From positions 57,195 to 121,194 of the forward strand of contig CAYSJM010000003.1 in assembly GCA_964431385.1 (NCBI GenBank): a DNA stretch of 64,000 nt, given 5' to 3'. Position numbers and translations under genes: made by a program. The notes beneath the pieces were generated by a model that was not told the origin of the DNA, ran no database searches, and worked only from the letters and a program-made list of their open reading frames with translations. Positions 35,609 to 45,207 of this stretch are shown here, in pieces. The stretch is from UTCHB3 sp964431385 (GTDB taxonomy: Bacteria > Bacteroidota > Ignavibacteria > Ignavibacteriales > Ignavibacteriaceae). How positions within the stretch are numbered: position 1 is the first letter of the stretch; every line of letters begins with the position of its first letter.

Positions 35609-36733
35609 TTATACAACTAAAGTTTCTATGAGAGAGATTAGAGTTTCCAACTCATAGGGCTTTTGAAGTGTAGCGTCCACCCTGAATTCTTCGTTTATCA
35701 CAATAGATTTTATCCCTACAGTACCGGTTGAAAGAACAATTTTCAGCTCATCGTTAAATTCTCTTATCAACTTTATGGCTTGAAGCCCGTTCATCTTTTC
35801 CATCCGGAAATCTATTAACAGTAAATCGATTGTACCATCCATTCGCAATTTGTCAACAGCTGCTTCAGCAGAATTTACGGTTGTTACATCATACCCTGAA
35901 CCCGTGAGGAGATCTTCCAACACCGAAACAAGAAGAGTTTCATCGTCAGCAATAAGTATCCGTACCCTTTCCCCTTTTCGCTCACTTCGTTTGTTGTACC
36001 AGGTCGGAAGCACAATCTCGAACTTGGTTCCCTCGCCGTACGAGCTCTCCACTAAAAGATCTCCACCGTGGGCTGTAATTATATTTTTAACGGAGAATAA
36101 ACCGATGCCACTCATTCTGTTTTTTTGCTTTGTAGAAAAGTAAGGCTCGAAAATCTTTTCAAGATTTTCCGGTTTTATTCCACCGCCATTATCTTCAATT
36201 ATTATCGAAACCGTCATGCCCGATTTATCGGGTTCGTGAATCGTAGTTTGAGTTGCTCTGTTTTGTGCAGATATTTTTATTTCCCCGGCATCGGTTATCG
36301 CTTCAGCTGCGTTAATCACGATGTTTGAAATTGCCTGATATAACTCGGTTGAATTCCCTTTCAGATCTGCAAGTGCGGTGGGGATTTCTGTTTTTATTTT
36401 AATTTCAGAAGGGATACTGTGTATAATGGAAGATACCACTTCGTTTAATAACATTCGAGCGTTAATTTTTCTGTCTCTTGATTTCTCATTAGGATTTGTT
36501 GAGAGGACATCTGCTGTTATATCAGTTGCACGGCGAGAACAATGTTCTATATTCTCAATATAGCCCAACGCCTCTTTATTAGATGAGTTACATCTCTTAA
36601 GGAGTTCAAGATTTGCGAAGATACTGCTAAACAGATTATTTATATCGTGAGCTGCAATCCTGTTGCTTTGAATCTCTGTCGATATTGCTTCTTGTTCAAT
36701 TTCCGGTTCATTGTTCATTTTATCTTGAGTCAC
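35609..36733 (-). CDS. soluble hybrid histidine kinase with C-terminal receiver
   Basis: 374 residues. H-box RIAAHDINNLFSSI with His29, HATPase_c with N-box AISNIVINAAEAI, G1 IIEDNGGGIKPENLEKIF and G2 SGIGLFSVKNI. The receiver at ~255-374 has phospho-acceptor Asp in LLLIDFRMEKMNG and Lys in LQKPYE. There is no transmembrane segment or recognisable sensor domain; only ~25 residues precede the H-box, so it is cytosolic and must sense through partners. The start may be GTG 36733 (GGAAG upstream) or ATG 36718. It converges tail-to-tail on the CheY-like gene. Confidence 0.9.
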   Translation of the reverse strand: MTQDKMNNEPEIEQEAISTEIQSNRIAAHDINNLFSSIFANLELLKRCNSSNKEALGYIENIEHCSRRATDITADVLSTNPNEKSRDRKINARMLLNEVVSSIIHSIPSEIKIKTEIPTALADLKGNSTELYQAISNIVINAAEAITDAGEIKISAQNRATQTTIHEPDKSGMTVSIIIEDNGGGIKPENLEKIFEPYFSTKQKNRMSGIGLFSVKNIITAHGGDLLVESSYGEGTKFEIVLPTWYNKRSERKGERVRILIADDETLLVSVLEDLLTGSGYDVTTVNSAEAAVDKLRMDGTIDLLLIDFRMEKMNGLQAIKLIREFNDELKIVLSTGTVGIKSIVINEEFRVDATLQKPYELETLISLIETLVV

Positions 36734-36792
36734 CGATTTTACTTCCGATTATTCGAGAATTGAGTAATTTTAGGAATCAAATTTTGGAATTT

Positions 36793-37377
36793 ATGGACCC
36801 GATAAATATACTTGTTTTAGTTGCATTAATATTTTTCACAACCGCCAACTACTCCGGCTCGCAAAAAAGTTTTAAAGGAAAAGTTTCTGCTGTTTCGAGA
36901 AGAGCCTCCGGATGGATTCAAACGATTCCACCCAATGTTTTAGGTATTTCCGCTTTGTTACAATTTATAGGCGTTTTCCCTCTCTTCGACCCCTGGTTCT
37001 TCGGAATGGAGATTCAACCGGTAATAAGAATAATTGCTTTCGCTCTCTTTATTTTATTCTCTTATACCCACCTGCGTAGTTTTAAATCGCTGGGGAATAA
37101 CTATTCGATCGAAATTCTGCTTTACAAAGAGCACAAACTCGTCACAAACGGTCTTTATGGCATAGTTAGACATCCACAATATCTTAGTCAAATCCTGGCT
37201 GATTTATGCGTTGGTGTGGCTCTAATCTCACTCCCCGTAGTGCTGATCACCCTGCTGCTTTCCCTCCCGCTCCTGATTATCAGAGGGAAAAAGGAGGAAG
37301 AAATGTTACAATCTCACTTTAAAGAAGAATTTGTAACATACCGTAAAAAGACAGGATTTTTTATCCCGTTTTTATAA
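36793..37377 (+). CDS. ICMT-like membrane methyltransferase family protein
   Basis: The start is placed at ATG 36793; an in-frame start at 36685 would overlap the kinase gene head-on and adds no membrane helix. 194 residues with about five hydrophobic segments. The C-terminal block NGLYGIVRHPQYLSQILAD and late EEEMLQSHFKEEFVTYRKKT match the isoprenylcysteine carboxyl methyltransferase/PEMT superfamily, where R-H-P-x-Y and E-E binds SAM and substrate at the membrane. The substrate is unknown in bacteria. It is divergent from the kinase gene and convergent with the Ig-like lipoprotein gene, with only 3 bp between the stops. Confidence 0.82.
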   Translation: MDPINILVLVALIFFTTANYSGSQKSFKGKVSAVSRRASGWIQTIPPNVLGISALLQFIGVFPLFDPWFFGMEIQPVIRIIAFALFILFSYTHLRSFKSLGNNYSIEILLYKEHKLVTNGLYGIVRHPQYLSQILADLCVGVALISLPVVLITLLLSLPLLIIRGKKEEEMLQSHFKEEFVTYRKKTGFFIPFL

Positions 37378-37380
37378 ATC

Positions 37381-38784
37381 CTATCTTACAACTCCTGAAA
37401 AGACCAATTGCGACTTGCCATTTAGTCCATTCGATTTAATTGTAACAGTCAATGGATTAACAGCAGAGGTATCTACAGCATCTCTTATGGTGAAGGAGAA
37501 TGAAGTCCATGACCTGCTCTGAGTATCAGGAAGTGTAATATCTTTATCACCAGTCAACTGATAATCTTTTCCTTCAATAGATACTGATACAGTGGTTCCT
37601 TCTACGAGTGGATTACTGTTCTGATCCATTACAGTATAAATAAACTGTTGTGAGCCCTGATTAGGAATGTCAAAACTTGTTGGTGAACAATCCAAAAGCG
37701 AAATACCGGAAAACAAAACGACTGTTGATCTGCTTATAACTGCAAATGTTTCATCAGTGGTAGTGGCAGTAATCTGAGCAAAACCGGGTCCTAACACAGG
37801 ATGATTAGGCAGCGGGTTTGCTGAATATAATCTGACAGATGCCACCCCCAAAGGATTTGTAAGGGAAGAGCCTTCGATGATGCCACCCTCCGTCTTAAAA
37901 TAAACTGCCGTTCCGGGTCTAACAGGGTTGGAATATTTATCGCCTACATAGGCAGTTATGATATCTTCAACTCCAAAAATATTAAATCCGGGAATGTTCA
38001 ATTTTGCAGGCACACAACTGAAGTGGTTCAGGTCAGGAAGCCCTCCATGTATAGAGACAGCAACAGGGGTTGAGGTGATTACCTTACCGTCTGAATTAAT
38101 GGTTGCTGATATTTGAACTACGCCTGCTTTAGTTCCTGAAGTGAGAACAACTCTCGCAATTCCGCCGGCGTCAGTTCTTGCTGTTGGAGGATTAAGAACG
38201 GCTCCGGAACCCGGTGATGCAGAGAGGACAAATCCAACATTAACAGCATTGTCAAGGTCAAGAGGAATTCCGACTGAATCGACAACTTGAAATGTCAATT
38301 GAACCGATTCTACTCCACCGGCACCTTTAATTCCAACGCTGGGGACTGTAGTACCGAGTAAATAGATGGATGAAGGTTTTCTTGTTCCGGTCACTCCCCC
38401 TGTACCGGTAGATTTAAGAAGTAGTTTACTTGCTGTTAGAGTTCTGCCGGCTACCGCATATACACTCGTGGTATCGGAAGTAAAACCTTCTTTTTGGGCG
38501 ATCACTTTTAGGTCGATGCCCCCCTTCACGGTGAATTCAAAAGTGTATTTGCCACTTCCGTCTGTGACAGCACTTTTTGTAATCACTGAATCCCCGATAT
38601 TTCCATGAAGTTTAATGGCTGCGTTTGAAATAGCGGAACCGGACGAAAAATCGATCACTTCCCCATTAATGATTACGGTTCCAGATTCATCACCAGTAAC
38701 CGGATTTGAGGCTGTATCGGATTTTTTACATCCGTTAATCATCAATAGAGTGATCAGCAAAAAGGGAAGAAACAAATTTTTCAT
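37381..38784 (-). CDS. Ig-like-domain lipoprotein
   Basis: 467 residues. Lipoprotein signal MKNLFLPFLLITLLMINGC (Cys19). Domain 1 (~35-125) is a carboxypeptidase-regulatory-like fold (INGEVIDFSSGSAISNAAIKL). Then come three or more bacterial Ig-like modules of the invasin Big_1 type, with repeated patterns such as DAGGIARVVLTSGTKAGVVQI, PLGVASVRLYS and VMDQNSNPLVEGTTV. It is probably an elongated cell-surface or periplasmic rod. No binding partner can be inferred. Codon use and composition look like the neighbours. It stands alone on its transcript, followed by convergent ICMT-like gene. Confidence 0.82.
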   Translation of the reverse strand: MKNLFLPFLLITLLMINGCKKSDTASNPVTGDESGTVIINGEVIDFSSGSAISNAAIKLHGNIGDSVITKSAVTDGSGKYTFEFTVKGGIDLKVIAQKEGFTSDTTSVYAVAGRTLTASKLLLKSTGTGGVTGTRKPSSIYLLGTTVPSVGIKGAGGVESVQLTFQVVDSVGIPLDLDNAVNVGFVLSASPGSGAVLNPPTARTDAGGIARVVLTSGTKAGVVQISATINSDGKVITSTPVAVSIHGGLPDLNHFSCVPAKLNIPGFNIFGVEDIITAYVGDKYSNPVRPGTAVYFKTEGGIIEGSSLTNPLGVASVRLYSANPLPNHPVLGPGFAQITATTTDETFAVISRSTVVLFSGISLLDCSPTSFDIPNQGSQQFIYTVMDQNSNPLVEGTTVSVSIEGKDYQLTGDKDITLPDTQSRSWTSFSFTIRDAVDTSAVNPLTVTIKSNGLNGKSQLVFSGVVR

Positions 38785-38862
38785 GGCAACAATGCGAATT
38801 ATTAATTAAACACTTCTTACTTACTAATTTACAACGAAATTACTAATCTTCCGTAATCAATA

Positions 38863-41220
38863 TCACATTTTTTTTAGCAGAATAAGCACTTTGTCGTTCT
38901 TGTTGTTTTTCACTCTTCCATCAATCAATTTTCCCTCCAAAAAATTCAGATAGTTGATCACACTCATTTTATCGGCAAAATTTCCAGAATTGCCCAGATA
39001 TGGGACAAATGACATCTGCCCTTTCTCGAGATCGACATAAAATCGGAATAAAGTGCCTGAAACAGCAATATTTTTCCCTGAAAGAAGTTCAGTAAACGGG
39101 TTGGATTTCACTCGAAAACGGGTGTCAGAATATCCGCTTATTCCCGCTGGTTCAAGAGCAATCGCATTATTAATTCCACCAAGGAATGATGCTATAATAT
39201 GAGATGGACGCACGACATTATCTTTTCCCCAAAGCCACATAATCAAATTGTCGTCATATTTATTGCGAAGTTCATCGAGTGCTGCCCTGAAACTGCGACG
39301 AATCATTTCGTCCCTCGACTCAATTTCTCTGCTGTTTCTATTGTCAAAAACAGGTGAATAATTTTCTTCAATCAGCTTGTTAAACCGTGCGAACGGGATG
39401 CCGCCCCAACTAAAAAGAAGTTGAAAATCATTCTTGTCTAAATCATCACCAAAAGTGTTCACGGTAAAGAACTTCATGAATGTCGCAAAAATAAGCGGGG
39501 CTTGAAGTGAAGATTGATATTCACCACTCCAACGAGAAAGTACTTTTAACGACTGCTGAAGAATTGTATCTTTTTTGTCTTCGTTTGTAAATGCATTGAG
39601 AATAAAAGGAACCATTTTCAACGAAAAATCGGAAGTGACATCATTTAAAAAATAAGAAGGTATGTTTTTATTCTCGTGTTTTAGAAGGTAAGACCTGTCC
39701 TTAAATTCGGGTAATATTTCGAAAAACTCACTATCCGTTAACTTCGAATGATCGTTTACTGTAAATTCATCACTTTCGGGGGTATCAGCTTCCTCAGATT
39801 CACGAGGGGGTTTCTCCTTGGCAACTTCCTTCTTTTTTGGCACTTTTTTGCCTTTTAGGGCAGTGCCATCTTTTTTCTCTTTTACCACTACTTTAGCGAA
39901 ATTTATTGCAACAGGCTTGTCCCCTGATTTAAAAATTATATCGGTATTTGCATCTGTTGAAAACGATTTGGAGGCAACCGGTTCACTCCACATCTTTAAT
40001 CCGGTCGTAAGGAACTCCGCCGCATCAAATCGCGATTGATCAACTGAAATAACCGGGAACAGGTTATAAATTTCTGTTGAGTCTCTATTATAGACCTCTT
40101 TTTTACCCGGAAGTGCAATTACAGCTCCACCTTTTGGTACTCTTTTGGTCTCAAGAAAAACAGGGTCTCTATCTTTAACAAGAATAGTATCTTTATCGAT
40201 TTTGATCGAACCTTGAGATTTATTATCGTTAAAAATATTCCCTTTATCGTCCAGATAAAGGTTATTTCTTTTAGGTAAATCTTTTGCTACAGTGTTGAGA
40301 GCCCAAAATTCATCTTTTTTCATTCCGACAATAATCAAAGGCACACCGGGTATTGTGAGACCACCACCGCTATACCCTTCACTTTCGAAGAATATTTGAT
40401 AATACCGACCGGGAAAAGTAAATCTTCCATTAACTGAAGCAAAAACCCCCTCAACCCCTTTAATCTCACTTACGGAAATATTGTTCTCAGATTTTAGTTG
40501 AGTGAGTATCCTTATGCCAATTTCGTTTCGGAGGAGCTCCTCTTCCTCTTTAAGATACGGATCTTGTGCAATAGTATCGATGTTCCCTCCAAATACTACC
40601 GCTGAACTTGCATAATCTAATTTGTCTCTAAGTAAATTGATCATTTTTTTTGAGATTAGTTTACTCTCGTCATCAAAATTATTTAACATGGTGAGTAAGA
40701 CAATATCAGCAGGACTCCACTTCCCCGGGGAAAAACCCAATGCCGAAAACTCACTCTGAAAGACGGGATTATCAGACTCCATATATCCGTTTATTCCGTC
40801 TGAATATGCTTTTATGAGAACTTTCGATTCTGTATCCAATTGGGAAAAAAACAAAACAGCTTTTGAGGTAAGATCAAATTGTCTAAATAGCTTATCAGAT
40901 TCGAGGGTCTTTTCTCCAAAAAACTCAGATAACCTTCCCTGAGCAATTAATTTATGATATTCCATTTCAAGTAAGCGATCTCGGGCGTGTAAATAACCCA
41001 GTGCAAAAACGAGGTCTTTTCTGTTATTAGCTTTTATGAGCGGGATACCGTGTTCATTTGTTCTGATTTCAACATTTTCTGTCAGTCCATGAATCTCGAC
41101 TTGCCCCTCATATTTTGGTACCGAGGTAACGATAATGGATTTAAAAAAGAAATATACCGCAATACCAAGGATGATTATCGTAAGTGCCGGTGCAATAAAG
41201 TATTTAAGGAGTTTTTCCAT
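38863..41220 (-). CDS. penicillin-acylase-family (Ntn hydrolase) homologue, probably inactive
   Basis: 785 residues with an N-terminal membrane anchor (APALTIIILGIAVYFFF). The A-chain-like start is clear: VEIRTNEHGIPLIKANNRKDLVFALGYLHARDRLLEME. The region LTIPGVPLIIVGMKKDEFWALN matches the B chain after its nucleophile. The B-chain start that self-cleaves (S-N-x-W) and the NDPHL segment are not found; the region before GVPLIIVG is ~20 residues short and only SVNG stands there. A Lys/Glu-rich insert (~450-490) is also unusual. It lies 4 bp after the Omp85 gene. Family membership is firm; loss of activity is inferred. Confidence 0.75.
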   Translation of the reverse strand: MEKLLKYFIAPALTIIILGIAVYFFFKSIIVTSVPKYEGQVEIHGLTENVEIRTNEHGIPLIKANNRKDLVFALGYLHARDRLLEMEYHKLIAQGRLSEFFGEKTLESDKLFRQFDLTSKAVLFFSQLDTESKVLIKAYSDGINGYMESDNPVFQSEFSALGFSPGKWSPADIVLLTMLNNFDDESKLISKKMINLLRDKLDYASSAVVFGGNIDTIAQDPYLKEEEELLRNEIGIRILTQLKSENNISVSEIKGVEGVFASVNGRFTFPGRYYQIFFESEGYSGGGLTIPGVPLIIVGMKKDEFWALNTVAKDLPKRNNLYLDDKGNIFNDNKSQGSIKIDKDTILVKDRDPVFLETKRVPKGGAVIALPGKKEVYNRDSTEIYNLFPVISVDQSRFDAAEFLTTGLKMWSEPVASKSFSTDANTDIIFKSGDKPVAINFAKVVVKEKKDGTALKGKKVPKKKEVAKEKPPRESEEADTPESDEFTVNDHSKLTDSEFFEILPEFKDRSYLLKHENKNIPSYFLNDVTSDFSLKMVPFILNAFTNEDKKDTILQQSLKVLSRWSGEYQSSLQAPLIFATFMKFFTVNTFGDDLDKNDFQLLFSWGGIPFARFNKLIEENYSPVFDNRNSREIESRDEMIRRSFRAALDELRNKYDDNLIMWLWGKDNVVRPSHIIASFLGGINNAIALEPAGISGYSDTRFRVKSNPFTELLSGKNIAVSGTLFRFYVDLEKGQMSFVPYLGNSGNFADKMSVINYLNFLEGKLIDGRVKNNKNDKVLILLKKM

Positions 41221-41224
41221 TATC

Positions 41225-42973
41225 TCAAAATTGATTAATTATTCCAAAATGAAGTTTACCATCGCTAAAACCATCTCCTGCTGCGAGAGCGTAACTGACA
41301 CTAAGCAGACCAATTCCCGTTTCAAAACTCATACCAAATCCATAACCCGTTTTGAAGGAAGAAGTTTCAGCAATTTTTTTTTCGTCGTTGCCGTTCAATA
41401 AAAAATAACCGGCATCGAAGAATGCAAAAAGATATGATCGAGTTGATGTCAAAAAGCGATATTCAAGATTTGACCAAGCTATTCTATTTCCCCTGAATTG
41501 CTCTTCTCTGTATCCTCTTAGAGTTGAATTTCCACCCAGACGGAATAGATCACTCTCCTCAAGAAGATCTCCCTGCACTTCCCTTACACTCACTCCAAAA
41601 GCCAATATATTCCGATTGAACAATTCAAGATAATAATCGAAATCAAAAACAATTTTACGAAGATTTACTTGTAAAACCTGATCGGGAGTGATAAATTCTT
41701 TAGGTCCGTTTATCTTTTTGTTCGACAACGAAAACCAGGAAAAAAAGTTGATTCCACTTACGGGTGAAATTGGGTCATCGCGGGTATCGTATTTTAAGCC
41801 GACACCACCTGTAATAATTGAGGAGTTGTAAACTGTAAAAACAGGCACTGCAAAGAGAGTGGGGATGATTGTTTGTGAAGCAAATGTGAGAGAAATTGAG
41901 AAATTACTCCCGGTATAGTAGTCAGCCGTAAGTTCTAAAATGCGATCGACATAGAGTGTATCCTGCTGTCTTTGGTAAAGCCTTGGGGAGATATTTAAGG
42001 GCAACCCTAAAAACCACGGTTCCAGATAACGAAGATCAAGTTCCTGTGAATTACGATTAAGCTGTTGCCATTTGAAGCTAAAATTCCGCCCCGAACCAAA
42101 TAAATTTCGCATATTAATATTGACCAGCCCGGTAAGATATCCCGATTCTTCGTTTTGGGCAGGGGGAAGATAGCCGATTACACCGTCAAAATTGTTGGTA
42201 TTCGCCTCTTTTACTGTAATCTTGAGAACACCTTCCTGTCGCTCATTAAAATAAAATTCAGGCTGTGGCACGGGTTCAAAAAATCGAAGTTTGTTAAGTG
42301 CGGCGACTATTTTTTTATTGTTTTCGGGCAAATAAATATCCCCCGATTTGATATTAAGCTCTCTTAAAATAACATCGGGTGAAGTGGAGCTATTCCCTGC
42401 TATTTCAATTTTACTTATTATCGCTTTTTTATTTGGCGATATCGTTAAATTAACATCGGCAAAAAGTGAAGTGGAATCTTCCGATTTGAATACCGAAATA
42501 GAATTAACCGTGATCTGTGCAAAAGGGAAACCCTTGAATTCGAGATTTTGCAGAATGTCGCCAAAAATCGACTCCAATTCTCCCTCATCGTAAAAGCTCC
42601 CCTCTAAAAATGAAAGACCACGAACACCTGCTACCAAAGAGTCACCACCCGGATTCAAAAATCTGATCTTGTTTATCACAGCCTTAGGACCCGCATCAAT
42701 AACTACAATCAGTTTTGATCTTGTGGAATCGATTGTTTCTATGTTTAATTCAAGTGAATGAGAAAGGTAACCGAGGGAATTCAGTTTTTTGGAGATTCTT
42801 GAAGAAACGGTATCTGCAATAAAAGCAGAACGATTGATGGGGAAAACCAGTCCGGTGGAAGCGGTTATCTCTTTGCCATCAACTGGAGGTATGGGAGTGT
42901 ACTCAATTGAGGTGATATTTTGTCCAAAGAGTGGTATCGAAACGACAAACAGGGCAAGTTTATACCATCTCAT
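41225..42973 (-). CDS. Omp85-superfamily outer-membrane protein (TamA/BamA-like)
   Basis: 582 residues: signal peptide (MRWYKLALFVVSIPLFGQ), two to three POTRA-like modules (~20-250; e.g. SFYDEGELESIFGDILQNLEFKG and PDVILRELNIKSGDIY), then a 16-strand-type barrel. The barrel has the loop-6 motif LRGYREEQFRGNRI and ends with a strand GKLHFGIINQF. Two or three POTRAs rather than five, and length below 600, fit TamA or a peripheral Omp85 better than BamA itself. It inserts or exports envelope proteins. Its gene overlaps the sugar kinase gene by 14 bp and precedes the acylase homologue by 4 bp. Confidence 0.85.
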   Translation of the reverse strand: MRWYKLALFVVSIPLFGQNITSIEYTPIPPVDGKEITASTGLVFPINRSAFIADTVSSRISKKLNSLGYLSHSLELNIETIDSTRSKLIVVIDAGPKAVINKIRFLNPGGDSLVAGVRGLSFLEGSFYDEGELESIFGDILQNLEFKGFPFAQITVNSISVFKSEDSTSLFADVNLTISPNKKAIISKIEIAGNSSTSPDVILRELNIKSGDIYLPENNKKIVAALNKLRFFEPVPQPEFYFNERQEGVLKITVKEANTNNFDGVIGYLPPAQNEESGYLTGLVNINMRNLFGSGRNFSFKWQQLNRNSQELDLRYLEPWFLGLPLNISPRLYQRQQDTLYVDRILELTADYYTGSNFSISLTFASQTIIPTLFAVPVFTVYNSSIITGGVGLKYDTRDDPISPVSGINFFSWFSLSNKKINGPKEFITPDQVLQVNLRKIVFDFDYYLELFNRNILAFGVSVREVQGDLLEESDLFRLGGNSTLRGYREEQFRGNRIAWSNLEYRFLTSTRSYLFAFFDAGYFLLNGNDEKKIAETSSFKTGYGFGMSFETGIGLLSVSYALAAGDGFSDGKLHFGIINQF

Positions 42974-43922
42974 TCATCAGATTCATTTTTTTGCCTATTG
43001 GTTCAACCACCACTTCTTTCATCAATGCGGTCATCCGTTCGGGGGTTACTTCGCAGACTTGTAACGACTCGGCATTAGCTGCCCCCAAAGCTGCAGCATG
43101 TTTAAGCGTGTCGGTCAAAATTTCATCATGTGACAACCCAAACAGAAATCCGGCTACAAATGCATCGCCTGATCCGGTTTCGTCTATTTTGTTTACAAAT
43201 GGAGGTGTAACTTTATAGTTAAATCCGAAGGAATTGGCGTAAAAGGCATTACCGCCGTCGGTAATTACCGATATTTTCACTCCTTTTGCAGAAATTATTT
43301 TTAATGCTTCAAGAAAATCGTCTTCATTAGAGAGGGTAAAACCGACATATTCACCCGCTTCTTTTTTGTTGAGATGAACGACAGTAGGATTTTTATCGAG
43401 TGCAATTTTTAATGATTCACCGTACGAATCGAGAACAGAAGATTTATCATATTTTTCTGCGAGTTCAAGACCGTAAGCAAAAATTGAATCACATGCAGGT
43501 GATGGGCTGCTTCCGCAGAAGACGACATACTCACAGTTTTGGATCATTTTCTCGAGTTTAGCCTTAAAAGCATCACTCTCTTCTTTCGAGATCCGGGCAT
43601 TTTCCCCAAAATAGTGGGTAACTTTTCCCAAACCATCATCGATGATTACACTTCCATACCTGGTTTCTGCTACGGTGTTGACTGCAGTAAAAGCAATCTC
43701 CTCCGCTGTAAGTGCCGCTCTTAACCTTCTGCCGTGTTCTCCGCCCAAAAAGGTTACAGCGAGATTTTTCACACCAAGTTTGTTCAATTGTCTGCTTACA
43801 TTTATCCCTTTTCCACCCGCATAATAACTTAACCGACCGTTACGATTTGTCTCTGTTTCATTTATTTTGCTGAAGTGAAGTCTGTGTTCAATAATCGGGT
43901 TGAGTGTTACTGTCAGAACCAA
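42960..43922 (-). CDS. PfkB-family sugar kinase (1-phosphofructokinase-like)
   Basis: 320 residues starting MVLTVTLNPIIEHRLHFSKI, typical of the 1-phosphofructokinase/tagatose-6-phosphate kinase (FruK/LacC) branch, where NP-x-[IL]-D is usual; here Asp is replaced by Glu. The first PfkB signature is AGGKGINVSRQLNKLG and the second DETGSGDAFVAGF with the catalytic Asp. Substrate is probably a phosphorylated hexose, but there is no sugar transporter or PTS gene nearby to confirm. The location inside an envelope and RNA-modification operon is odd for a catabolic kinase. It overlaps the Omp85 gene. Confidence 0.85.
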   Translation of the reverse strand: MVLTVTLNPIIEHRLHFSKINETETNRNGRLSYYAGGKGINVSRQLNKLGVKNLAVTFLGGEHGRRLRAALTAEEIAFTAVNTVAETRYGSVIIDDGLGKVTHYFGENARISKEESDAFKAKLEKMIQNCEYVVFCGSSPSPACDSIFAYGLELAEKYDKSSVLDSYGESLKIALDKNPTVVHLNKKEAGEYVGFTLSNEDDFLEALKIISAKGVKISVITDGGNAFYANSFGFNYKVTPPFVNKIDETGSGDAFVAGFLFGLSHDEILTDTLKHAAALGAANAESLQVCEVTPERMTALMKEVVVEPIGKKMNLMNEMV

Positions 43923-43931
43923 TTTAAACTC

Positions 43932-45206
43932 CTAATACCTGTATCTGTACTCACCAAAAAACGGGGTTACGAGGCGGTAGTCACCAAACCCTGTCTGGTC
44001 AACAAAGATAAATCTTCTGTTGATGTCGTAATAATCCCATATTTCATACGGTTTGCTGTCATACTCAAATGGATGTCTCTCAATGTTGTTAGGGGTACCG
44101 AGAGTAATATAGACCATCCCCATATCACTCCTCCACCCTTCGAGCATTTGTTTAAAGTTTTTGTTTGCAAATTCAATTCTTCTGTAATATTCGTTGAATA
44201 CTTCATTGTCGGGTGTTCCCTGAGTGGGGTCTTTTTTATCCCAAAATTCCATAAAACGGGCGAGTTTTTCGGTAAAATCTTTCCCATCCTGAATGTAACT
44301 TATCTCAGAAGGACCTGCGATGTAGATCATTTGGTCCGCCGCTTTTTCAAGGTCTTTCAGAGTAGAAGGCATTCCACTCCACTTCGAGAAGAAGGATTTT
44401 GTGCTTCCAATAATGGTTTTATCGTCAACAAATGGAGCACTAATTACCATCTTATATTCACCCATACCGGCATCTTTAAAGTTAAAAGTGTAAAAAAGCT
44501 GGTTGTTCCCTGCTTTAAAGGATTCAACTTTTTTCTCGTTGTAAAGGGGATTTCCCTTCAAGTCGAGAATGGCATAGGTTACTTCAATTTGTCTGTCGGT
44601 GGCAGAGTAAACTTCATAAAAAATGGGGATACCATCTTTTTGTGTGGCTACATTTCTTGAAAGATTTGGAATAATCTTTGTTGTACCTGAGGCAGTGGTG
44701 GTTTTACCCGAAATCAGCATTATGTCACTAATTGCCAACTCCTGAGTGAATGTTCTAACGGGAAATTCGACTTCAGCACGATACTCTTTTCTCGAATCAA
44801 GGTCTTCAACTAAAATGGTAAAGTAATATTTTCCGGGTGCAAGCTTAAACGACCTTGCAGAGAGGTTATAATCTGATTTTGAGTTGGTTTTCTGGAAATC
44901 AATCAATTCAATTTTCTCGGTCCACGACTTTTCGGTAATCAACGAAAGTTTATTTTCATCGTTTATTGTGATGGAAATTGAATATTCGGCTTTAAATTTC
45001 TCACCGGCTTTAATAAAGCTTAATTTATCAAACGGGACTTGAAGGAAAAAATCGACTCTGGTCTGAGTTGAATCCCCCGAATAAAAATTATAAATATCAA
45101 AAAAGAAAACAGGTTCTCTCCCGGCTTCATTGGGCCTTCCCGTTTCGGGTTGCGTAAAAACCGCTGCGTTAAAAAGAATAACGAGGAACAATACTGTTTT
45201 TTTCAT
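43932..45206 (-). CDS. GWxTD-domain exported protein
   Basis: The start is set at ATG 45206, which begins a signal peptide (MKKTVLFLVILFNAAVF) 1 bp after the rimO stop; a longer in-frame start at 45254 would lie inside rimO. 424 residues. The body has beta-sandwich-like strands; the C-terminal domain carries EGWRSDMGMVYITLGTPNNI with YEIWDYYDINRRFIF, the GWxTD domain known from Bacteroidota/Chlorobi and Acidobacteria. The Thr of GWxTD is Ser here. The domain's function is unknown. Coupling to rimO and the kinase gene (9-bp gap) suggests one transcript. Confidence 0.82.
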   Translation of the reverse strand: MKKTVLFLVILFNAAVFTQPETGRPNEAGREPVFFFDIYNFYSGDSTQTRVDFFLQVPFDKLSFIKAGEKFKAEYSISITINDENKLSLITEKSWTEKIELIDFQKTNSKSDYNLSARSFKLAPGKYYFTILVEDLDSRKEYRAEVEFPVRTFTQELAISDIMLISGKTTTASGTTKIIPNLSRNVATQKDGIPIFYEVYSATDRQIEVTYAILDLKGNPLYNEKKVESFKAGNNQLFYTFNFKDAGMGEYKMVISAPFVDDKTIIGSTKSFFSKWSGMPSTLKDLEKAADQMIYIAGPSEISYIQDGKDFTEKLARFMEFWDKKDPTQGTPDNEVFNEYYRRIEFANKNFKQMLEGWRSDMGMVYITLGTPNNIERHPFEYDSKPYEIWDYYDINRRFIFVDQTGFGDYRLVTPFFGEYRYRY

Positions 45207-45207
45207 A

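Noticed and set aside
36685..36792. Longer N-terminus of the ICMT-like protein
   Set aside because: It would overlap the divergent kinase gene start and adds a segment without membrane or family features; ATG 36793 fits better.
43875..44660. Long plus-strand frame (261 codons) antisense to the GWxTD gene
   Set aside because: The minus-strand frame has a signal peptide, a family domain and operon context; the plus-strand translation is Phe/Lys-rich without domain features.
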